DNA of 64,000 nucleotides from Topomyia yanbarensis (lineage: Eukaryota; Arthropoda; Insecta; Diptera; Culicidae). Positions within the stretch are counted from its first letter, which is position 1. The number at the start of each line of letters is the position of its first letter. Both the position numbers and the translations under genes were made by a program. The notes under the pieces are model-generated. The model worked only from the letters and a program-made list of their open reading frames with translations, did not search any database and was not told where the DNA came from. The stretch lies in assembly GCF_030247195.1 (NCBI RefSeq), contig NC_080672.1:364490271-364554270 (forward strand). Direction: 5' to 3'. This document shows, in pieces, positions 24,241-35,699 of the stretch.

Positions 24241-25239
24241 ACTTTACAGGGAAGTAATGCCCGAATTGTGTCGCTATGCAGAAAATTGTGCGGGATGTAT
24301 CCCCGGGAAACCACACAATTGAGCCACCTTTGTCGATGAAGGAATTCTCAGCTGCCTCTCTTGTCATGCAAAAATAATGCTTCTGGGCCAAACGGTATCT
24401 AATTCAACGTATTGAAAAATCTGTCTGATCCTGTAAAGAGACGTTTGTTAAATTTGGGCAATAGGTTTTCTGGGCACAACATTGTTCAACGTGACTGAAA
24501 ATAAGTGAAAGTGATAGCTAGCAATAAACTGGGAAACTGGGAACCGGTTGATGGTAAAGCTGGTAAAGCTATGCCTTCATATTTGGTGTTAACTACATTA
24601 ACACGATCTTAACAATTCTTAACAAATATTTGTTCAATTTTTGTCAGGTAAACAAATGCAATAATCACAGTCGGTTAAAGAAAACTGCTTATTAAGAACC
24701 GGATTTATTTTTTCTGATTTTTACACTGAAGGTTCTGATTTTTATGTCTGAAGTTTATCAGACTTATACATTGTGATAGATTGTGATTTGAAACTTCACA
24801 GTTTCTGTTTTCGCGACTTTTATTTTCAGTCATTCAGATGTTAGCGTGGATAGATATAGATTTGCAAAGACCATTGCAAGATACCTCTAAGTTCTCCATG
24901 GAGAAAACTCAGTCTACTTATTTTTTACAGGAACCGTGATCCGGCTCAACTTCAGTTTCTGATACAGGGTAGAATGATCGCCCAACTTTAGATATTTAAG
25001 AAAACATATTAGGTTCAATACAGCACCAATCAGTTCCGGTTGCAGTGGAGGAGCATCCGAAGGAGTAAGGTTCAAGGAGGCTAAAGACTGGAAAGGTGGG
25101 GTTGCTACGGAAATCATTGAAGATCGTGCGAAGGCCAACTGCAAGACTGACTGTATTGTACGTCGAAGAGTGTCGTGAGTCTGACTTACGAGTTCTAGCT
25201 GCCCCATATTCTCAACAGGACTTTAAATCGGTCAGATGA
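24241..25239. other. Decayed interior between gag and RT fragments
   Basis: No domain recognisable. The position suggests degenerated retrotransposon, and a CAG/GTAAAC junction at 24647-24653 is noted. The minus-strand frames at 24914-25207 and 24146-24391 have no identified homology. Confidence 0.35.
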
Positions 25240-25985
25240 TTAATAAATTGAAAAACCACCAACAGAACGATGCGGTGTATGTAGATTTTTCGAATGCTTT
25301 CAACCGTGTTCATCATCATCTTGCTATGAAGAAGCTGACGGCGGGCTGGATTACCGGACTGGCTAACTGATTGGATCTCATCGAACCTTACAGAGCGTAG
25401 CACCACTACGTGACTAGGAGCTACACGTTTGGATCCATTCCACATTATATCGGACTTTCCTCAAGGGAGTCATCTCGGGCCTCTTCTTTTCGTACTCTTT
25501 GTGAACGACCTCTGCAGTGAATTGTCGTCTTCTAAAATCATGTGCGCAGATGATTTGAACATTTTTCGTGTTACACGGTACACTGTGGTGCATTGCAAAT
25601 GGACTTCGATAGGATCGACAGTTGGACGGTTGGATTGACAGAAACGGAATGAGTGTGAATATTCAAAAATGCTGCACGCTATGCTACACTTTACCGCACG
25701 TTTCTCTTCCTTTATAGCTAAAGCCTCCGCTGTACTTGGACTCATCAAACGTATCACTCTCGATGTCAGTGATGTGGATTGTCCACACTATACATCACAC
25801 TGGTACGTATCATTCGTCGGTTATCTTGGCCAAATCGATTTCAGCCTCCGTGTAAAGATAGCTATTGCAACGACTTTTCATTGTCTACCTACTGGCAGAC
25901 AACATAGACTCTCCTGTGCTTCTAGCAAAACTTGACCTCAACATTCCGGGAGAATCTTTCTGGAAAATTGATTTTTTCGACGCTC
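25240..25985 (+). pseudogene. Jockey-like reverse transcriptase fragment
   Basis: Contains, in order and in shifting frames: DAVYVDFSNAFNRVHHHLAM (RT motif with the first catalytic Asp region), then FPQGSHLGPLLFVLFVNDL (PQGS-LGPLLF motif), then SSSKIMCADDLNIFR (the YADD box, here CADD), GMSVNIQKC, then LIKRITLDVSDVDC of the thumb-like region, and LLAKLDLNIPGESFW near the end. Motifs and spacing match the Jockey clade. Multiple stops and frameshifts make it inactive. It should once have encoded an endonuclease/RT ORF2. It follows the gag fragment at 23734-24240. Confidence 0.85.
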
Positions 25986-26189
25986 AACTCATCACATACA
26001 GTACGGCCAAAATAATCCATTGAATGCTTGCTGTCAGTTCTTCAATAGTGCTTATCATTTGTTGGATTTTCACATTAGCAAAGAATCTTTAAATTAAAAA
26101 TAGGTTTACGTTTGGGTAAAATTGATATATCCTTTATAACAGTCTGCCTTCTCATCTCGCCCTGAGTAGATGCTAAGAATAGTTTTGCT

Positions 26190-26995
26190 AGAACTAATAG
26201 TGAAACAGCTAATTCTGTCGTTGTCCATTCCACAAGCAGACAGCAACTCTATAGAGGAACGTTTACACGATTTATCTCAGCAAACCCCTAATTTCGTACC
26301 ATAAAAATACATGTTAAGATAGGGAGACGTGGATTCCATAAGAACTGATACTTGGAGGTACTTCTTCCCGGGTGTTCCTAATAGTGTACGTGTTATAAGA
26401 ATGCATCAGACAAAACCAATCCCTACATACGTCGCTATTTTAAGGAGATCGACTGAAAATGAGACTTTTAATCAGAAAACGCTTGTCACGCATCCAGGGC
26501 AGAGACGATGGGACGCTACACCATGGAAATCCTTGTGAAAAAGCAACAAAAGAAATTCCGCCTGCAGCAAACAAAAACAGCCCACAATAATCTTATGCTA
26601 AGCCATAAACGGTAGCAAAACCAGTATCTACGGATCTGGCAGTAACAAATACTCACTCAACAACGATCGCACCTATTGTTTTCAAACGAATGCGAACGTA
26701 GAATAGGGCGGTTACATACTAGCGACCCATAAGTACAAGAAACAAACCAGAACATCCGACCGCGAACCACTATAAAGCAATGCTGATGAAGACACCAACA
26801 AGAACGATAATGCGAGAGATCACCAAAATGCGACAGACAACGTAGCTGATGGTTCACCGTGCAGGAAAAGAAGCTCAACACGCAGCAACAAACTGCGTCA
26901 ACAAGATAATAGAATATAATTTTAGTTGTTCATTTTTTGCATATTGCGAAAATATAACGGATCACCGGCTCAGTTATGCTAACAGATTCAGCGGT
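26190..26995 (+). pseudogene. Gag-like ORF1 relic C with 3' hairpin
   Basis: Begins near 26190 with decayed sequence and then HDLSQQTPNF; the best frame is 26320-26538 with DSIRTDTWRYFFPGVPNSVR and MHQTKPIPTYVAI, matching ETWRNFFPG-LNGVRVVRM of copy B. The zinc-knuckle area (26500-26545) is degenerate. The C-terminus reads CRKRSSTRSNKLRQQDN (26853-26910), the basic tail typical of the family. The 3' hairpin CCGGCTCAGTTATGCTAAC...TTCAGCGG follows at 26965-26993. No reverse transcriptase downstream. Confidence 0.82.
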
Positions 26996-27896
26996 ATAAA
27001 ATCATCAAGACTACAGCTTTAAGCTTGTTCGCCTTTAAAATATCATAAATGTTGAAACATGTACAAAATTGCAGTAATGTGTTGCGGATTTTACGTTGGA
27101 CAATTCGTCATAGTACACGGATATATCTTCAATGGAAACAAGAATATCAAAATAGAAATGAATATAATTTGTCATTCTTTATATCATGAGCTGTTCTTCA
27201 ATGCAAATATTTTTTCTTGGTGAGATGAGCTTGATATGTTTGGATGTTTTCCGTAATTTTAGGTTCATTACAGAGATCTTAATCTTTTAATGCGAAATCA
27301 AATAAAATCAAAGAATCTTTTGAAATGCGAACAATTAACTCACAAGCTTTGATTTAACCAGCGTCACGTTATACAAAAAATGATTTCCAGAAAAGTGTTT
27401 TTTATTGTAAATATATGAAAGATTCTCGGCTCCCGTATCGAACAGTACCAAATCTGTGAAAAATATGATATTTTGTCAATGCCGCCGTATTTATATTCTT
27501 ATTGTTTAATCCCAGATAATTTAAGGAATTTGTAAATATCAGGTATTTGAAGATGAAAATGACTTTAAATGACTTCTTTTTATATTGACCTAACCTAACT
27601 TATTAATAGGAAGTTTTGTACCATGTAGCCGAACCATGTTTCGGAATCGCGGTGAACTCATCCGCAATCAAAACTTCTGTGCTTGCGGGGCTTCATATGT
27701 GATTAGTTGATTACTTGTGAACACATTTCCGATCACTGAAGTATTTTAATAGATAAATGAGCTGCTCGTCCAGCTCACAGAACATTTCATCATCGTCATC
27801 ATGTTTGAGCAAGAGTCTAATAATCATGCAGCTAATCTCATAACGAACCTTCCAAACAAACAATTAATAACTTTTTATTCTTTCTCTCTATTACAG
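26996..27896. other. Unrecognised AT-rich sequence
   Basis: No frame, repeat or RNA identified. It ends at a strong acceptor-like sequence. Confidence 0.45.
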
Positions 27897-28250
27897 GTAA
27901 GAGTGACCACGTTTATCCGATTCCTGATCTGTTGAAGGAATTGCGTGTTTTAGCTTAACAGCTGGTAGGGACATTCCCGGAGTTTATGGCAACATTTGAC
28001 TCATTTGGTAAGGGCATGTTAAAGTAATGTTGTCGAAAATGGAATGTATTAATTTACTATTATATGTGTTTTGGTTTGGGGTTTGAGTAAGTGCAACGTG
28101 TAAGTACTATCTTAGATTCTTTCCAATGCCATTCAACGGACACTATACACCGGTTGTCAGCGTAACATTTTCCGCAACGATTTTTACTATTTAGAAGCAA
28201 CGCTTCATTATTCATTTTCTGTATTCAATAAAACTGATATCTTTCCTTCT
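27897..28250 (+). other. Possible 3' terminal exon (or recursive splice site at 27896/27897)
   Basis: A strong tract and acceptor (TTCTTTCTCTCTATTACAG, ending 27896) is followed immediately by GTAAGA. Read as an exon in phase 2, the sequence encodes KSDHVYPIPDLLKELRVLA and then TAA at 27954-27956. About 270 bp later comes an AATAAA signal (28227-28232), so it could be a last exon with a 3' UTR. Read instead as AG|GTAAG, it has the form of a zero-length recursive splice site in a long intron. The protein fragment is not recognised and no upstream exon was found. Confidence 0.3.
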
Positions 28251-29534
28251 TTATAACATGAGTTATTCCTTATTCGTTCAAAAATTCGATCCGTTTGTTT
28301 CACGTATTCATTTCAACAAGCAGAATTTAAATCTAGTAATTCTAGCTAAAATCACAACAATACTCGAACAGTAGACAATTATTCGACTTAACGGTACTAA
28401 ACTTCCGGACTTGCAATCAAATGGAATTGAAACGATTGCCTCACTATATTCCTGTGTCTCAACATTTTTCACGCACACAAATAGTCGTTGAGGTCTTTAA
28501 CAACGACTTGATGTGAGTGATAACCTGTAAATTGGTATCAATAAACACTCCAAAACTATAGCATAACTTCCTGTCCTTAATCCAAACTCCAAAGTCAACC
28601 TAACGGACCCCTCGTTCGCCATAGCGGGCTGCTTTATTTTGCTGTCTTTACAGTCTTGCAATTGAACAGTGAAAACAACCGGAGCAAACACCAGACTCGC
28701 TTCACCATCATCAGCAAAACAACCACCATTCACTCTCTTTTCTCACTCGCCGCGCGGCGACGACTCGTTTCTCTATTCAAATATCAATTTAATTTACTGA
28801 CTCATTGTTCATTGATGCATAAATCAGTTTTCGCGATCTTCCCCTCACTTCGGTTCACCACCAGACACCCGCACCGAGACGGGGGGCGGCATTCATATAC
28901 AGCATACAAGCACTAAATAGATGGGTAGGCGGTCGCAGATTTTTTCACCCCGATGCGATGCCGGAGATTCATTTGTAAGCCATATTTGTTGATTGTACAT
29001 TTTAACACTCTTTCGCCGCCCCGCGTCTGCAGGTACCTCTTTATCTACAAGCAAGCCGAAGGAGGAGGTCCGCAGTGAAACTGAAAGTGCTGCTGCAGAG
29101 GCAGACGGCGAAACAGCGCGCAGATCTGCGTGATAACAACTTCTGACCCCGAGGATTGTGTGTCCTTCTCTATCTCTCCCGGACCGGGCTGTGTTCGCAG
29201 ATCTCAAAATTAAGATTTATGTTCTCATTGAAATTTTGCATTATTTGTATATAACTCATGTTTCTGGATGTTGGAAGAAAAAAGTTGCTGCTTCTTCCCG
29301 GTAGGAACAGGATGCACCCAGCAGTGAAACCAGAGTAAAGTGCTACGAGAAATCACGATTCTTGTTGCATCTTGCGCCTCTTCGGAACTGCAATAGGGTG
29401 ACACTCCGAACAAATGAAGCTAGCACGCTGTGAACATGGAATTCTCTTGTACCCACACTTTTCCCGAGTAGAGGTGTCAGCTGGAATGATTAAGAGGATG
29501 TTTACGTTGGTGTGCTGGCTGGAGTCAGCGATAG
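28251..29534. other. Unrecognised sequence, partly GC-rich
   Basis: No gene recognised. At 29029 an acceptor-like CGCGTCTGCAG precedes a 36-codon frame rich in Lys/Glu/Ser/Ala that ends at TGA (about 29131-29133). It could be an exon, but nothing links it to a gene. Confidence 0.35.
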
Positions 29535-29665
29535 TGTGGATTTTTTTAGTTTGGTTCGATTACATAAGGTCATTCATCTCTTGTTTTCGAGATATAAAAA
29601 TGAGTAATTCTATATGCGGGGGTTGAGGATCGAACCCAGATAAGTTGAGTACAACAACGTTCTGC
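29535..29665 (-). mobile_element. tRNA-like SINE fragment
   Basis: On the minus strand a B-box-like GGTTCGATCCT precedes CAACCCCCGCATATAG, a run of T, GAAAACAAGAGATGAATGAC and the tail GTAATCGAACCAAAC. This order, with the GAATGACCTTA tail, is what I recall of tRNA-derived mosquito SINEs (Feilai-like). The T-arm does not fold well, so it is not a functional tRNA. Confidence 0.45.
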
Positions 29666-30153
29666 TCGTCTCAATGATAGATGATGAATGGGAGCACAAA
29701 TTACTCAACTGATAAACTCCATAGAAGAACACCTATTCGATCCAAATCGACGCCACCTGCGATCGAGTATTGCATTTCGACGTGGCCAACAGCTGCAACG
29801 TGGTTGATTGTTATCGTGGCGAGCAGCGAATCCATTGCTTTCGGAAAGCCGCCGGCTAGATGCCTACAATTTTCGCTATAATTCCAGCGTACGTGCTCGC
29901 CAAACTCGATCCGAAAACGCTCTAAACAGGAAACGGCACACTCACTATGTTTTTGCTTGCTCTGTCTGTCCGTCTGTCGGTCTGCTCTGTACCAAACTAT
30001 TCAGCCAGATTGCGATAGCCGCTGGGCTGACAGACTGAACTGAAGTGGAATCCTGTATCTGATCGTTGCTGGACGTGGTGCTGCACTGCTTTGTGTTGCT
30101 CCGGTTAGACGCAGGCAATCGAGACACGCGTTTCTTGGAATGCAAATAACGAG
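29666..30153. other. Unrecognised sequence
   Basis: Short frames on both strands without motifs. Confidence 0.45.
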
Positions 30154-30416
30154 AATTCTAGAGAAAATTTTCAATAGGACGTAAGTAACATTGAGAGCCT
30201 CTCTTTGTTTACTTTCTCTTTCGTTTATTACGACGTCATTACAACACTTTGCACTAATTTTCCAGTACATATCGAAAGCCGACGGTTTTTACTAGAATAT
30301 TATGCAAAGAGTAGAGTAGTAAATGTTGAAATGGCCGAGTAATGAACAGAAGAGAAAGACCCTAAAGAGAATCTCTCATTGTTACTTACGTCCTATTGAA
30401 AATTTTCTCTAGAATT
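30154..30416. mobile_element. 263-bp MITE with 44-bp terminal inverted repeats
   Basis: The left arm 30154-30197 begins AATTCTAGAGAAAATTTTC; the right arm 30373-30416 is its inverse with one mismatch. Inner sequences (CTTTCTCTTTCG and its approximate inverse) extend the foldback. A TA dinucleotide inside AATTCTAG/CTAGAATT may be the target, suggesting Tc1/mariner type, but this is not resolved. Confidence 0.88.
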
Positions 30417-31236
30417 AGGTTCAAGCGTTCAGTTTCTAACACTGGCTGGGATCGTCAACGGTTTGGTTGCAGCATCAGTGGCAAATGTGAGCAATGTTGT
30501 TCGGTGAGATAGGACTCTTTCTCATCGGTTGGTACACTATTTTCCAACAGACGGCGAGCCACAATCATAGGAGGCTGCGGTTGAGACTAACCGTTCAGTG
30601 ATACACGCAGAAAATTTTTGCATATTCGAACCAAAAATGTGTGTTATTGAATTCAATCAGTAAGTAATAATACTTATTGTTTAAGCTGACAAACTTATTA
30701 GTTTGAAAATATTGTTTCATTAAAATAATAATAAACTTTAAATTTCAATTAAAACATTTTTGATATCAATAATTTTGTTTCAATTTCAAAAATATAATTA
30801 TTAAAAAAGGGAACAATAACACTTTTTATTGAAACAGTAAGTTCTTTATATTGAATTCAATCAATTAATTTATTGTCCCTTGACCAATCATTTTATTTAT
30901 TGAATTTAATCCTCATTTTTATTGAACCTAAAAATATGTTCAATAAAAATGTAGATCTTTAATACATAATATCATTGTGTTACGCAGTTTGAGGTTCAAT
31001 GAAAAGTGAACTACTCTCGTTTCAAGTAGGGCACGGTAAAGAGTTGTGAACCACGTCAGTATCTGTCAAGTGTTCCTACTGTAATATCTCGATAAATTAA
31101 ATTATAGAGAATTTACGAATTGACTTCGCGTACAGCAGTTTTGAAGTACGAAACAAAACTGTTCGTGTTGCCAAATCAAAACCCTCTGCTTGGGATGTGA
31201 TTGTTTTCGTTCCGATTCCACTTCTTGGCTCCTACA
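30417..31236. other. AT-rich region with TTGAATTCAATCA-type words
   Basis: From 30650 to 30960 the motif TTGAATTCAATCA and variants recur in both orientations. Possibly a decayed MITE starting ACACGCAGAAAATTTTTG (30604). Ends not defined. Confidence 0.35.
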
Positions 31237-31309
31237 TTAACCCTTGTGAAGGCAAGCTAAAATCCTAACATTAAAGGGCAAGCCGGGCCTCTCAGGCCCG
31301 TCTAAATTC

Positions 31310-31970
31310 AAGCTCCTTTTTGTCGTTCTCATATAGAAAGGTTATGCAATCGGTCGAAATTTCGACTTTTTAACCGAGACCCGCAGGGCCAAATCTCTTA
31401 TACCATTCGACTCAGTTCGTCGAGATCGTAAAATGTCTGTATGTGTGCGTGTATAGATGTATATATGGATGTATGTATGTGGCAAACAATCTCATCGATT
31501 TTTCTCTAAGGTGGCTGGACCGATTTGTACAAATTTAGTCTCAAATGAAAGGTGCAGCCTTCCCATCGGTCGCTATTGATTTTTTTATTGATCCGACTTT
31601 CGGTTCTGGAGTTACGTGTTGAAGAGTACAATCACACTGCAAATTTCCATAGAAACTGATACCACCATGATATCCAAATGATGCAATATATATTAAAATA
31701 TGTGCAACATTACTTGGCTTTGCATGTCTAGATCATTAATGACCCACCGAAGGCACTTCGACCACATTGGCCAGCTATGGCGGTTCTTGATGCCCCGGGG
31801 GAACTTACCAAGTTCCTAAGATAATGTCATACCTATTCCTTAGCGAATTCTTTACCGATTTTTACAAACTTGGTTTCAAATAAACCGTACAGCATTTCCA
31901 TTGGTTGCTGTTGAATTTCTAATTGATCCGACTTCCGGTTCCGGAATTACAGGATGATGAGTACGAACAC
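31310..31970 (+). repeat. Culicid dispersed repeat (diverged copy)
   Basis: Contains TTCTCATATAGAAAGGTTAT, CATTCGACTCAGTTCGTCGA, a short GT/TATG microsatellite (31438-31482), GGCTGGACCGATTTG, TCAAATGAAAGGTGCAGCC and CGACTTCCGGTTCCGG. These are the same words in the same order as the tandem copies at 57.4-59.0 kb. A second GACTTCCGGTTCCGGAATTA block at 31928 shows internal duplication. It lies inside the piggyBac-like element. Confidence 0.85.
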
Positions 31971-32336
31971 GCAGCAAATCCCGATTTCAGCGTATAAGGC
32001 GATGGATGTAAAAAGGTCAATTTTTTTTTCAAAAGGTGAGTACTCGGAAGATCACGTTGACTGTCGATTGGTTCTGAGCTCCATTTCGTTTGAACACGAC
32101 CAATAAATGTTTCTGGGTTGCTATTAATTTCTTCTGATGCATAACCGGAGTACATATTTAGATTCTTCTTCCCAGTCTGCACAAGATTCATTGTCGGAAG
32201 CAATATCATTCGCATCTTCTTCCTCGCTTAGCATATCAGCTTCGGCATCGTCTGCTGTTGAATTTGCTCGAATTTCTTCCATTATTTCAGATTCTTTGAG
32301 ACGATTGAAAACATGGGCATATCGTTTTATAGCCAT
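31970..32336 (-). pseudogene. piggyBac-like transposase, N-terminal remnant
   Basis: The ATG at 32336 (minus) opens an acidic 70-codon frame including MLSEEEDANDIASDNESCAD; a frameshift near 32165 leads to NPETFIGRVQTKWSSEPIDS and QRDLPST, then loss of coding sequence where the culicid repeat begins. An acidic Asp/Glu/Ser N-terminus followed by a TKW-S--P motif is the usual start of piggyBac transposases. The DDD catalytic core is absent. The assignment is supported mainly by the TTAA-flanked termini around it. Confidence 0.6.
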
Positions 32337-32962
32337 TTCAATTTTTTGTTGCTTTTAGATCCTACAATTTGAATAATTACGACTACTATAACACAAAGAA
32401 TAAACAACAAAAATAGACAATAACGACAGAGTTAGGTTATGTTGTATCCAAATAATTGTCAAGTAGACCACAGTGGGTGACATAAAAGTATTTACCAAAA
32501 AAATATGACACACGTCATTATCGTATGCTATTTTTACATTTCTTATAAAAGAAATGTATAGAAATCGCTCAAACTTTCAAGATTTTTTTCTTATCAGAAA
32601 AGGTAAAAAGATAAAATCAATCAAAACATGAAAAAAATTCCTGCTAATATGAAGATGAACTCATCAAAATGTTTTTTTCGGATAAATATTAATGTATAAA
32701 ACCCGTGGTATTCCTAGTAAATGTTGCATGCACACCGGGCCTGCCAGGCCCGGCTTTGCCTTTTTGTGCATGTAAAAAATTCAAACATAGCTGCGCATCA
32801 CTCCATCGATGAAAATTTCACAATTCTTTATTTTTGTTATAAATTTCAAAGCTACTTATCAAAATTTCCATGCCCAAGCTTATACTGCATACACATTTTT
32901 TTGTAACTAAAAAATTGTAACGTGCCGGGCCTCTGGGACCCGGTTGCCTTTTTGAGGGTTAA

Positions 32963-33780
32963 AAACTATGCTGCTGAATACAGCCTCAAGAACCTGAATG
33001 ATATAAAATAGTAATGCTTGCAAACGGCAAACAATGATGCGAAAACGAAAAATGCAATTTTTTCTACACCGTGTATTAGATCTTCACGAAAACGAATCAG
33101 CAGTACTGCATGTACACGAACGATTGTACCGTCCGCACGATGTTGCTCGTTTAATATTCGAGCGACGAATGATTAAAACGGGCACGCGGCACCTCTATTT
33201 GTAAATTAACAGTATTTGATTGAGTCACTTAGGTACAAGTTTGTGTGCATATTTTAACGTTACCGAAAATCCATAGCGTATGCGCTTATTGTACCGTCTG
33301 GACAATACAGTGAACATGTTGCTGGTTTGGTATGTGGGAGTGGACAGATACAAAACGAGCACCTGTGTGACCTGTATAAATAACTTTCTCGTATGTGATG
33401 AAACGCTTGAATGCTCTTCTTTAACGGCTCTGCGTCAAATAGGTTTGCAAATTTCGTATTTTCTTTGTAGTTTTCGAAGGATTTTCAGAAAATCTGTTTT
33501 TGCTTTTTTTCTAGCAGTCGTACATTTTGTGAAATTAAACACAAAGCACATGCATATCTCTCTGATCAGATAGTGCAAAACTATTGCATTTAAAAGCTGG
33601 GAAAATTTCCCAGCAGACATTTTTGAAACGGAACCCCAGTATTGGAACGAATTGGAATTCTACTTCAAAATTAAAGAGTTCAAAGGTGCAATGATCTAAA
33701 AACGTCCAATTACGTCCAGCGAATGACCTATAAGTTAAAGCTGTAATACATGGTAATAATAACTTTGTAACTATCTTATG
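32963..33780. other. Unrecognised sequence
   Basis: No recognised gene; 33115-33200 loosely resembles the promoter-like stretch at 7890-7980. Frames up to 99 aa on both strands overlap each other and show no domain. Confidence 0.4.
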
Positions 33781-33827
33781 GTGACAAGTTCCAAAAATAT
33801 CAAAGTCCGAAGATCCAAAATTCCCTT

Positions 33828-35562
33828 CTGTCAAACGGCCCCTTCGGTCAAACGGTCCCTTCGGCCAAACGGCCCCTTAGGTCAAAAGGCCCCTTTAGTC
33901 AAACGGCTATTTCGGTCAAACGGCCTTTACGGTCAAACGGCGTTTTCGATCAAGCGGCCCCTTCGGTTAATCGGCCCTTTCGGGCTCCTGCGGTCAAACG
34001 GCCCCTTCGGTCAAACGGCCTCTTCGGTAAAACGGCCCCTTCGGTTAAACGGCACCTTCGGTTAAACGGCACCTTCGGTTAAACGGCCCCTTCGGGCTCC
34101 TTTTGTTAAATGGCCTTTTCGGTCAAACGGCCCCTTCGGTTAAACGGCCCCTTCGGTTAAGCGGCCCCTTCGGTTAAACGGCCCCTTCGGTTAAACAGCC
34201 CTTCGGTTAAACGGCCCCTTCGGTTAAACGGCCCTTTCGGTTAAACGGCCCCTTCGGTTAAACGGCCCCTTCGGTTAAACGGCCCCTTCGGTTAAACGGC
34301 CCCTTCGGTTAAACGGCCCCTTCGGTTAAACGGCCCCTTCGGTTAAACGGCCCCTTCGGTTAAACGGCCCCTTCGGTTAAACAGCCCCTTCGGTTAAACG
34401 GCCCCTTCGGTTAAACGGCCCCTTCGGTTAAACGGCCGCTTCGGTTAAACGGCCCCTTTGGTTAAACGGCCCCTTCGGTTAAACGGCCCCTTCAGTGAAA
34501 CGGCCCCTTCGGTTAAACGGCCCCTTCGGTGAAACGGCCCCTTCAGTCAAACGGCCCCTTCGGTAAAACTGCCCCTTCGGTTAAACGGCCCCTTCGATTA
34601 AACGGCCCCTTCGGTTAAACGGCCCCTTCGGTTAAATGGCCCCTTACGTCAAAAGGACCTTACGGTTCAGCGGCTCCTTCGGTCAAACGGTCTTTCGATC
34701 AAACGGCCCATTCGGCCAATTGGCCCCTTCGACCAAATGAACCCTTTAGTTAAATGAACCTTTTAGCCAAACGGCCCCTTCGGCCAAGCAACCACTCCGG
34801 CCGAACGGCCCCTTCGGCAAAACAGTTTCATCGGCCAAACGGCCCCATCGGTCAAACGACTCTTTCGGCAAACGGTTCCTTCAGCTAAAACGTTCCATCT
34901 GCCAAATGCCCTCTTCGCAAAACGTTTCCTTCGACCAAACAGCTCCTTCGGCCAAATGGTTCCTTTGGCCAAATGGACCCTTTGGCCAAACGGACCCTTC
35001 GGCCAAAAGGACCCTTCGGCCAAACGGCCCCTTCGGCCACACGGCCCCTTCGGTTAAACAGCCCCTTCGGTTAAGCGGCCCCTTCGATTAAACGGTCCCT
35101 TCGGTTAAAAGGTCCTTTCGGTTCAGCGGCTCCTTCGGTCAAACGGCCCCTTCGGTCAAACGGCCCCTTCGGTCAAACGGCCTCTTCGGTCAAACGGCCC
35201 CTTCGGTTAAACGGCCCCTTCGGTCAAAAGGCCCTTTCGGTTCAGCGGCTCCTTCGGTCAAACGAACCCTTTAGTTAAATGAACCTTTTGGCCAAACGGC
35301 GCCTTCGGCCAAGCAACCGCTCCGGCCGAATGGCCCTTTCGGCCAAACAGCTTCATCGGTCAAACGGCCCCATCGGTCAAACGACTCTTTCGGCAAACGG
35401 TTCCTTCAGCTAAAACGTTCCATCTGCCAAATGCCCTCTTCGCAAAACATTTCCTTTGACCAAACGGATCCTTCGGCCAAACGGACCCTTCGGTCAAACG
35501 GACCCTTCGGCCAAACGGCCCCTTTGGCCAGACGGACCCTTCGGTCAAACGGCCTTTCGTAT
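33828..35562. repeat. 17-bp minisatellite CGGCCCCTTCGGTTAAA
   Basis: About 100 copies of a 17-bp unit. The central zone (34070-34640) is nearly homogeneous with TTAAA. The flanks use TCAAA, then CCAAA variants. The segment beginning ACCCTTTAGTTAAATGAACC at 34741 is repeated at 35266 (offset 525 bp) with the same series of unusual variants, showing a higher-order duplication. Frames reading VKRPLRLNGPFGQ or WPKGPFGRR repeats are artefacts of the 51-nt codon cycle. Confidence 0.96.
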
Positions 35563-35699
35563 GTCATGTTTTGGGATACCATTTTTAACTTCATAAAGCA
35601 TATTTTAGACTAATAAATAGGAAATCGATTTTTTTTTTATTCTACAGTTGTTTTACCCCTTAAAATAGCGAACTAAGTTCGTACAGCATGAAAATATAT

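Larger units (their letters stand above)
31241..32958 (-). mobile_element. piggyBac-like element flanked by TTAA
   Basis: Left terminus TTAA then CCCTTGTGAAGGCAA (31237-31255); right terminus, read inverted, TTAA then CCCTCAAAAAGGCAA (ending at 32962). TTAA target sites and CCC-starting inverted ends are the signature of piggyBac. Subterminal GC-rich palindromes lie at 31290-31312, 32734-32754 and 32922-32941. A minus-strand transposase start is inside. Length 1718 bp, including a later inserted culicid repeat at about 31310-31970, so the original was smaller or internally deleted. Confidence 0.85.

Noticed and set aside
29600..29680. tRNA gene on the minus strand
   Set aside because: A B-box-like sequence is present but no cloverleaf can be folded; SINE tail fits better.
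33828..35562. CRISPR-like array
   Set aside because: Units are contiguous 17-mers without spacers, in an insect genome.
33778..35613. Frames with LRPNGPFGQTA or WPKGPFGRR repeats
   Set aside because: Translation of the 17-bp minisatellite; no start context, no conservation expected.
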